Source: Mactra quadrangularis (taxonomy: Eukaryota > Mollusca > Bivalvia > Venerida > Mactridae). From it: a stretch of 64,000 bases of DNA. The notes beneath the pieces were generated by a model. It ran no database searches. It was not told where the DNA came from and worked only from the letters and a program-made list of their open reading frames with translations. Numbering within the stretch: position 1 is the stretch's first letter; every line of letters begins with the position of its first letter. The stretch covers positions 37,943,570-38,007,569 of the forward strand of contig CM046294.1 in NCBI GenBank assembly GCA_025267735.1. The letters are read 5' to 3'. A program made the position numbers and the translations under genes. Positions 56,900 through 64,000 of this stretch are shown in pieces.

Positions 56900-57590
56900 A
56901 ATTATATGCGTCTTTGACATATCTATTTTTCCTCATATCTTTAATAAATTACATAACATAAAGCCAACCATTGATTCATCTTCCTCAATAATATTTGCTA
57001 ATCGACGAGATCAAATTCGAACCTTTTCAAAAGAGAGAAAGCAGCTAAATGTATAACATGTGACGAGCATTTCAATGTAAAACACGTTCTGTATGACTAC
57101 CAGGATCTAAGAAACATTCGGGACAAACATTTTAGGATTAACTCACCTAGAGAACTTTTTCAGTGGGCACTATCATAAGCAATGCTTAATTATCTGAAGG
57201 AAATTAATATTTGTCATAAAATACAGGATTTAAAACCATTAGTATTCGGTTACATTGATAGTATCATCATTGCTTTCGGCGCTATATAGCCTATATGTGT
57301 TGGTGCGCCGTAAAACCCAAACAAACAAACATTTTTTATCATATCATATGCATTTGTTTGTTAAAGATTAGCGATACTAATTCCAATTGTACGTAAACAA
57401 TTTTTCCACACTCATTGCCATTTTCGAAATGTCAATTGTTAAAGTGACAATATTTCAAATTCTAAATGTCGATTGCTGAAAGCATAATGAATAATACAAA
57501 GTGCAAAACATTTACGATAGATAGGCACTTAAAAATTCTGCTTGCTAATGAAATGATTGGTTTCAAAAGGACACGCTTGCTTAAAGGTAC
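56900..57590. other. No gene seen
   Basis: A fragment near 57270-57330 (GGTGCGCCGTAAAACCCAAA CAAACAAAC) looks like a SINE 3' tail of family B type. Nothing else recognised. Confidence 0.4.
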
Positions 57591-57852
57591 TCATTCACAG
57601 ATTTTATCCTTAATATCAACATTTTCATTTAACTTTCAACATCGTATGGAAACATTTTTGGAAGCAGACAGTAGTGTTCTGATAACAATAATTTTCAACT
57701 AAAAATAATGGTGTTTCACTTTTATTGTATATTTCTTGCAATCTATAGTTCTTTTTTGTCTTGAAATATTAATTAAGAATTAATTACAAACACTGAATGG
57801 TATTTTGAAAATACGGAAACAAGTAACAAAATCTGTGAACTAGTACCTTTAA
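57591..57852. mobile_element. piggyBac-type MITE between TTAA sites, copy 2
   Basis: TTAA at 57591-57594 and 57849-57852. Ends AAGGTACTCATTCACAGATT and AATCTGTGAACTAGTACCTT. Confidence 0.85.
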
Positions 57853-58859
57853 TGAGTGTACACATAATGAGGACGCTATGTGTTTTCTATAAGGGTGGCT
57901 GTTACCAAGCGAACGAGTAAAATATGAAGCATCTTTAAATGCAATTTGGAATTCTGAATTTCAGTTGTATAGCTATGGACATATTCTAACTCGATAGATA
58001 TTGTTAGTTTACTACTTAAAATGAAGGTGTGTTCGTAAGTGAGATTTGCCATTTGGTGAATGCTTTTCGAATTTGCGGTCTTGATCAAAGACTCATATTT
58101 AGCAACTACAATATCAAGTAATTCAGCTTTTTGCAATATGCACTTAGAATTTATCAAATTGAATATTGTATTATTTTGGGCAGTAAGAATGGCTGAATGT
58201 TTTCCAGTAGAATGATCCATCGAACAATTTTCGAAGCAAGTCCGACGGTCCGACGGTTCTCGCAATATGCTGCATCCGCTTCGCAATTGATAAACAATTG
58301 ATTTCATGGCCAGCGTTGCTTCCATTGTTACGATAAGGCCACAACAAGTTGATCATGTTTTCTACGGATTTTTTCTGGAAAAAAGTGGGGCGAGCTTTAT
58401 ATAGCGGTTTGATCAATTTTTTTTTGTGTGTGTAAAAAATGTCAAACTTACGGTGCGAGCCAACCCATAGAACACATGATCAACTTGTTGAGGCCTAAGT
58501 AAACTTTAAGGTGACTCATTGTGACAACCAAATCAAAAACATGCATCAACTAACTCAAAACTTTTTTTCCAATACATTACATTGGAGCCTCGTCTCCTAG
58601 GTAATCACTATATTGGCAATAAAACTCGTCAATGATAAATGCTAAACAAACAAAGTTGCAAACATTTTAATAATCATTACTCTATTAAGTGTCTCTACAA
58701 CAATGATATATCAATTAAACGAAAAATGACATATCATATAGCTTGTGGCATTTTGTGATTTATCGCTCTTGTGTTTTATATGAGTTTAAGGTGAGCCGAT
58801 CGCCGTCAAAACGTATTGCCTAGTAATGCAGTCCTGATAAATCACATAAATCTAACATA

Positions 58860-59212
58860 TTAAAGGTACTTGTTCACAGATTTGGTTAAAATTTTCTATA
58901 TTTTTGAAATACCATTCAATGTCTGTCATTGAGTCAAATAAGTAGTTCTTAATATTTTAAGACAAACTGACTGATAAATTACAAGAAATATGTAATAAAA
59001 GTCACAAAATGGACTAAAATTGTTTATACCGTGACATACGGGGTATTTTTGTACTACTTGAAACACCGACATTTGTAGTTGTATGTCCATTTGTATTAAA
59101 ATTGTCATTATCAAAACACTAATTTCCTGCTTAAAAATGTTTCCCTACAATTTATAGATCGTTTCATAATAAGTTGATATTTAAGTTGAATTCTGTGAAT
59201 GAGTACCTTTAA
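58860..59212. mobile_element. piggyBac-type MITE between TTAA sites, copy 3
   Basis: TTAA at 58860-58863 and 59209-59212. Ends AAGGTACTTGTTCACAGATT and TTCTGTGAATGAGTACCTTT. Aligns with 16878-17211 throughout. Confidence 0.9.
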
Positions 59213-59543
59213 TTGGAATTTAAGATACTTTTCGTCCATTTAGATAATTCACAAAAATACGATTAAAATTGTCGCAAGATAAAGCAGGAAACATTCATAA
59301 CAACTTTACACATTTATAGGGTAATTCCTTTGTTTTATCAACTCAAAAATTCTTGAATATTGTATATGCCCTCGAAACATCATATCAAAACTATACGCGC
59401 TATCCGTAATAATTTCATCTCAATTTATTAAATTGACGTACGACAATTTATTTCGTAAGATTATTTGTGAAAATAGCCACATGGCTTTTGTTTAAGGTAA
59501 GCCGACCACAGTCAATACGTGGAGCGAAATAGCGATGAATTAA

Positions 59544-59713
59544 GAAATAACTTACAGTTGTCTATATGTTGTTGGCTAATAAAATATAGGCACGAGTTGC
59601 GATGCGCGTATGATTAAATCACGAGTGCTTTAGCACGAGTGATTTAATAAGCGCATCAAACGAGTGCCTATTTTTTATTAGACAACCAAATATAGACAAC
59701 TGTAAGTTATTTC
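59544..59713. mobile_element. 170-bp hairpin element (GAAATAACTTACAGTTGTC)
   Basis: GAAATAACTTACAGTTGTCT at the left is mirrored by AGACAACTGTAAGTTATTTC at the right. The inner arms TAGGCACGAGTTGCGATGCG and CACGAGTGCTTTAGCACGAG also fold. It forms a nearly continuous hairpin. Confidence 0.8.
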
Positions 59714-60596
59714 GATTCTAACATCGTAAAATACATCCGTAGAAAAGATATATTTATAGAACTATTTTTAACTGTCAGAAACGTCATGCTGTTGAAATCC
59801 ACCCCAGTGCAAAGGCCGAAAATAGCATTTATTTACACAATTCTCACAGATAGGTGTTTCTTATTCTGAACAAAAAATATTAAAATCTTAATTATAGAAT
59901 AGAAACCAAATTGTAAAAGTCAACCCTTATAAACTCGGGCGCCATTTTCGGCTTTGCGAATTTAACGTGGGGAGTAAAATTTCAACAGCCGTCACGAGCT
60001 ATATTTTGTTGAATAATAAAGCATAGATGACGTCACATTAAATAAAGAGTGAAAACGCACGTGCCTATGTTAGAATCGTAGATAAACTACGTTTGATCTA
60101 AATAAAAGACAATTACAAAAACGTATTACCAAGTCTTTTGTTTCGGATGAGACAGCTGATAAAATGAAACAACAAAAATGTGTTAAACTTCTTAAAATGT
60201 CGAACTGCTTGTTGGATATTACGAACATTTAAGCGATACAAAGGTCTAAACAGGAAAATGAGAAATTAACATTTACAGAATTTCAAAATAGGAAAAGTTA
60301 AATGAGATTGTACAATGCTCTTAGAATAAAGTTTCGTATTTCTCGCCAATATGCAGATGGTCAGAACAAAATACAGTCAATCATATAGCATGTCTTAGCT
60401 ACAATTACATCACGATTAATTTTTCCACACGACTACACATAAACAGAATTTTGAAAAAAAAACATTTAAACATAATAATTTATCATTTAACATGGTATTT
60501 AATATAATTATGCGTCATTCTATAAATAGACGGTTTATGTACAAAATACTGTATGCTCCGTTCAATCTCTTTTTTTAAAACTTAATATTCATAAAT

Positions 60597-60835
60597 AATG
60601 GTGGCATATTCTGCCAACAGATAAACACATAACTAACACGTTACTTAAGTGGTTAACTAGTTATGGTAACTAGTTATAACTAGTTATCCACTTAACTAAC
60701 TATTTAATTAGGAGGTTAACTAGTTAACCGCTTAACTAAATTTACTTAAGAAGTTAAATAGTTACCGTAACTAGTTAACCTCTTACTTGCTTAGTTAGTT
60801 ATGTAGTTATCTGTAGGCAGAAATATCCCACCATA
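60597..60835. mobile_element. Fold-back element, TATGGTGGCATATTTCTGCC family, copy 3 (239 bp) with 6-bp TSD
   Basis: Flanked by ATAAAT at 60591-60596 and 60836-60841. Ends AATGGTGGCATATTCTGCC and GGCAGAAATATCCCACCATA. The interior is TTAACTAGTTA(T/C)-type words in both orientations. Confidence 0.92.
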
Positions 60836-60886
60836 ATAAATAGCTCAATAGTTACATTACCTTTTCTTATGGTGACTAATTTTTGC

Positions 60887-61230
60887 CATGTCGCATTGTT
60901 GTCCCGCGGGGCGCCACACGAAAACATGGAAGTACGACAAAACGGTCTTTTTGTCGTATCATCGTCCCGCGAGGCGCCATGCAAAAACACAATCTTACGA
61001 CAGTTTAATCATTTGTCGTGTTTTCGCCTGATGAAGCACAATGCAACAATATATTTTTACGACAAAACTTTTACAAAGGTACGACACATTTTCGTGTCGT
61101 GATTTTGTCGTAATTTTGTAGCATATTTGTCTTTTCGTCTCACAACCCGCGGGGCGATGATACGACAAACAGACATCTGTCGTATGATTTTGTTTTTGTG
61201 TGGCGCCCTTCGGGACAACAATGCGACATG
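60887..61230. mobile_element. MITE with CATGTCGCATTGTTGTCCC termini
   Basis: CATGTCGCATTGTTGTCCCG and GGGACAACAATGCGACATG are inverted repeats that continue through GGCGCCACAC. The interior has many TGTCGT / ACGACA words and two further GTCCCGCGRGGCGCC-like blocks. No TSD assigned. Confidence 0.82.
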
Positions 61231-61486
61231 ACATGAATCAGCCACTATATTTTCTAGATAATTTAATTGAATATCCATTTTATATCATCACACATAATAA
61301 TACAGGCATTGCATCACAGTTGCAAGCACATTTAACTACATGATTCATTGCTATGAAAGCCGATGCTAAATTTGATTCATGCGAAACAAAAACAAAATTC
61401 ACTGTTGTTCACCATTCAGTGAAATCCTTATCTATTGTTCTTTCTCACAAATTGTATAGTTAATTAATAAAATCAACAATAATTTA

Positions 61487-61596
61487 GTGTTTTCATAATG
61501 GCCTTGTTATTTGGCTGAAAACGGTCTTATAAGCCTTCGCCTTGTGGTCTAATAATGACTGTCTTCATCCAAATAACAAGGTCATTATGAAAACAC
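61487..61596. mobile_element. 110-bp hairpin element (GTGTTTTCATAATGGCCTTG)
   Basis: GTGTTTTCATAATGGCCTTG + TTATTTGG is mirrored by CCAAATAACAAGGTCATTAT + GAAAACAC. It lies just beyond the 3' end of the TRAF coding exon. Confidence 0.8.
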
Positions 61597-61666
61597 GTAA
61601 ATATTAACATTATATGACTTATTTAGAAATCAAGTTAATTTTGCCATTATCGTAGAACGAGCTTCT

Positions 61667-64000
61667 CTACAGTAACATCATATTTTCACTGTCCACTTCA
61701 CATTTGATAAACAGCTGATCATCTCGCAGGTAGTCATAGGTGCCAAGAACGTTTAGTTCCACAAATTTCTGAGCTCCAAACGAAGCATTCCTCTCTCCAA
61801 TAGGTTTACCAAGAAACGGTTTGTTGTCCTTGATTGTGTTTGGCTGAAATAGATAACGATGGTGTTTGTGATGAGAATATGTATCGTGGGTTACTTCAAT
61901 AATCTATTGAATGTTATTACCTTATGCTCTATATAAATGTCAATTTGCTATTTTTAACTGTTTTTCAACTATTCTGAGTGAAACCGGATTAAACCTGTTA
62001 TGTTTTACTGCGCAACGCCACTGCGCATGAAACAGTTTTGACTGTTGCCCTCGCGTGCGAACTGTTGCCCTCACGTGCGAACTGTTTCATAGAGTGCAGT
62101 GCCAAGGGAAGTAACCGCATTAAAAAAACTCCAAGCGTCCAATGAGCGAGATCATTGCAAGCGTCTTTAGAGTTACCAAACAAAAAGTAGAGAAAAATTA
62201 AATTCTGTTGAAAATATCTACGATATGCCGCGGTTTGAAGACATTGAAGAGAGGGATCTCGAACTTTTGCTGAGAATCGGGACTCGCTAAGCACACATAA
62301 TGTCATCCGCTTCTGAAACTATCTTTATTGCCATGTTATATCTGTACTTGCATTAGGTAATAAAACACTTATTGCATGAGTGTTTGGGGAACAGTCAAAA
62401 CTATTATCCCTCGGTATCAGAGACAACATTAAGAACTGTTGCCCTCGGCCTAACGGCCTCGGGCAACAGTTCTTAAGTTGTCCCTGATACCTCTGAAAAA
62501 TAGTTTTGACTGTTCCCCAAACACCCATGAAATAAGTGTATATTATTATACATGTTAAGTAATAGACTGAACTTTGGAAAACGACCTAAATCTTGTCAAC
62601 ATGTTCAGGATTGTTTTTCATCATTTATTATCGCATAGTGCAATGCTATCCTAAACAACTATAAATGTAGTACATACACTTACATTATTTTTTACTCAGC
62701 CATGTACATGTACGAACATAGAGTCGAGTGCCAACTTTAAATTGAGTTCGATTTCTTGTAAGAGTCGACGAACGTTTGTGGAGTTTGGGCTTTGAAATAA
62801 ACTATACTGCAACTTTTCTTCCAACATTTGCACGAAGTATGATAATTATAAGCTCCATTCGAAGGTATGTGCTTAGTCCTGGTTGGACATTCTGGTCAAG
62901 GATGTTTTTCCTCTGTAAGCACAACAAGTATGGCGGAAAACTGCAGTAATTGGACGGTGAATTGTCGTGAAGGCTTATAAAATACAACCAAATTGTTTGA
63001 ATGTAGTCCTTTTTTGAGGGGGGGGGGGGGTTATCAGATTAGTAAGTTGGTATTAAAATAAGAATACATCAGACTGTTAGGAATGTTTGGCTGTTCCTGC
63101 CTTTATAAATAATACATAACTATTTGAGTAAGAATGAATTACACTTTACCTGGATGATGTAATTTATATTACGTCTAGCCTCTGGGTCCTGACATTGGTC
63201 AATCACAGTGAAGGTCACTTTATGACTGAAAGGCCACAGCAGAAGTGGATCGTAGTCTCCTTTACAGATACAAATAAACATGGAGAGAAACTTTCCTCTT
63301 GCTGAAAGTGTAATACAGTTCATGAATAAATAATTCTTGAACTAATGACATGAAGCAAAATACATGTTGTCACAATATTTGTCGGCTAAATGCTTTATTT
63401 AGCGCAACGTAATGAGTTTTGATACTGTCTCTGCATGCGGAACTTTTCGGTTGTTGCTGCCTAATTACGTTCTAACTTACATTTCAAATGGAAGCCACTA
63501 TTGAAATTAATGACCGTTAGACTAAAACGCGTACGTACTTTTTGTGACAATACAGCTAGTATGTTTATATAATGCGTTTGTCTCGAACAATGCCAGTCGC
63601 CAACTTGTCATTATATTTAAATAAACTATGGTTCAATACGAAATAATGTTAAAGTACCCACTAATTCTTTAATTACTCGTAAAAGATTAAGAACCATTGA
63701 CAATCACAAGCCAAAAAATCAAACTGAATTACAACAACTGAACTTATCCGCAGCAATATCACTTGAAGAACTCCACTTTAAAATACATCTAGAACCGGAG
63801 TGATGGTCATTTTAACAACACAGGGACCGGGTACTCTTACCTTTACCATCTCCATATGGACAAAGTGACATCGCCATCTTGTATCCATGGCGACTAGTTA
63901 AAAATGGCGGACTGAATAATGTTGCTTTTCGTCCAAGTTTTGCCTCGTGTATTTTATCTGACCAGTTTTCAATTTTCCAAACAAGCTGACAACCATACAG
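61667..64000 (-). CDS. TRAF: TRAF-family protein, C-terminal MATH (TRAF-C) domain, 5' part outside the window
   Basis: Three exons in transcript order: 64000-63841 (continues beyond the edge), 63301-63150, 61843-61667, with GT-AG junctions and consistent phases; stop TAG at 61669-61667. They encode about 162 residues forming a TRAF-C/MATH domain: GCQLVWKIENW (first strand), FLTSRHGYKMAMSLCPYGDG (family GYK-M motif), FLSMFICICKGDYDPLLLWP (family G-YD-LLxWPF motif), then the terminal strands FGAQKFVELNVL and YLRDDQLFIKCEVD. In the family this domain binds TNF-receptor-type tails and adaptors; RING and zinc fingers would lie upstream, outside the window. The exact TRAF subtype cannot be told from this part. 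A short nonstandard tail SENMMLL ends the protein. Confidence 0.92.
62019..62101. mobile_element. Short hairpin element with two GTTGCCCTCRCGTGCGAACT units
   Basis: CACTGCGCATGAAACAGTT is mirrored by AACTGTTTCATAGAGTGCAGTG with small gaps. Between lie two 21-bp direct repeats CTGTTGCCCTCRCGTGCGAA. It lies in a TRAF intron. Confidence 0.65.
62380..62525. mobile_element. 146-bp near-perfect hairpin element (GTGTTTGGGGAACAGTCAAA)
   Basis: GTGTTTGGGGAACAGTCAAA with TATCAGAGACAAC and AAGAACTGTTGCCCTCGGCC is mirrored in full around a four-base loop, with a handful of mismatches. It lies in a TRAF intron. Shares GTTGCCCTCG with 62019-62101. Confidence 0.85.

Overview
This window is AT-rich, intron-rich animal nuclear DNA crowded with short transposable elements. 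The four protein-coding genes, the several tRNA-derived SINE families and the many small palindromic elements fit a lophotrochozoan, most likely a bivalve mollusc. The species assignment is inference. I saw no prokaryotic genes, no rRNA, no CRISPR array and no reverse-transcriptase or transposase reading frame.

Layout. (1) 2304-14538, plus strand: a complete GPI-anchored alkaline phosphatase in ten coding exons, 540 residues, with every catalytic and metal ligand present. Intron 1 is a stack of six mobile elements, and intron 5 holds about 0.9 kb of a 22-bp satellite. (2) 17356-28551, minus strand: an SLC6 sodium/chloride-coupled amino-acid-type transporter in twelve coding exons (626 residues recovered; the extreme N-terminal exon was not found). 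It is tail-to-tail with the phosphatase. (3) 28.6-55.9 kb: no recognisable coding sequence, but a dense collection of SINEs, MITEs, fold-back elements and a 0.5-kb pentanucleotide microsatellite. (4) 55990-56490, plus strand: the main exon of a secreted seven-cysteine cystine-knot protein of the Trunk/PTTH type (ligands of the receptor tyrosine kinase Torso in insects). (5) 61667-64000, minus strand: the last three exons of a TRAF-family protein (MATH/TRAF-C domain), cut by the window edge.

The genes do not form an obvious pathway: a surface phosphatase, a membrane transporter, a secreted ligand and an intracellular signalling adaptor. The most distinctive content is (a) the Trunk/PTTH-like ligand outside arthropods and (b) the mobile elements. 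Several element families can be delimited to the base by target-site duplications (TSDs). Five fold-back elements of three or more sequence families share termini starting TAYG and, in the recent copies, 6-bp TSDs. A ~400-bp family has 9-bp TSDs and carries a conserved nuclear-receptor-like palindrome. A piggyBac-type family lies between TTAA sites. SINE families are framed by 10-14-bp TSDs, and one Helitron-type 3' end is visible.
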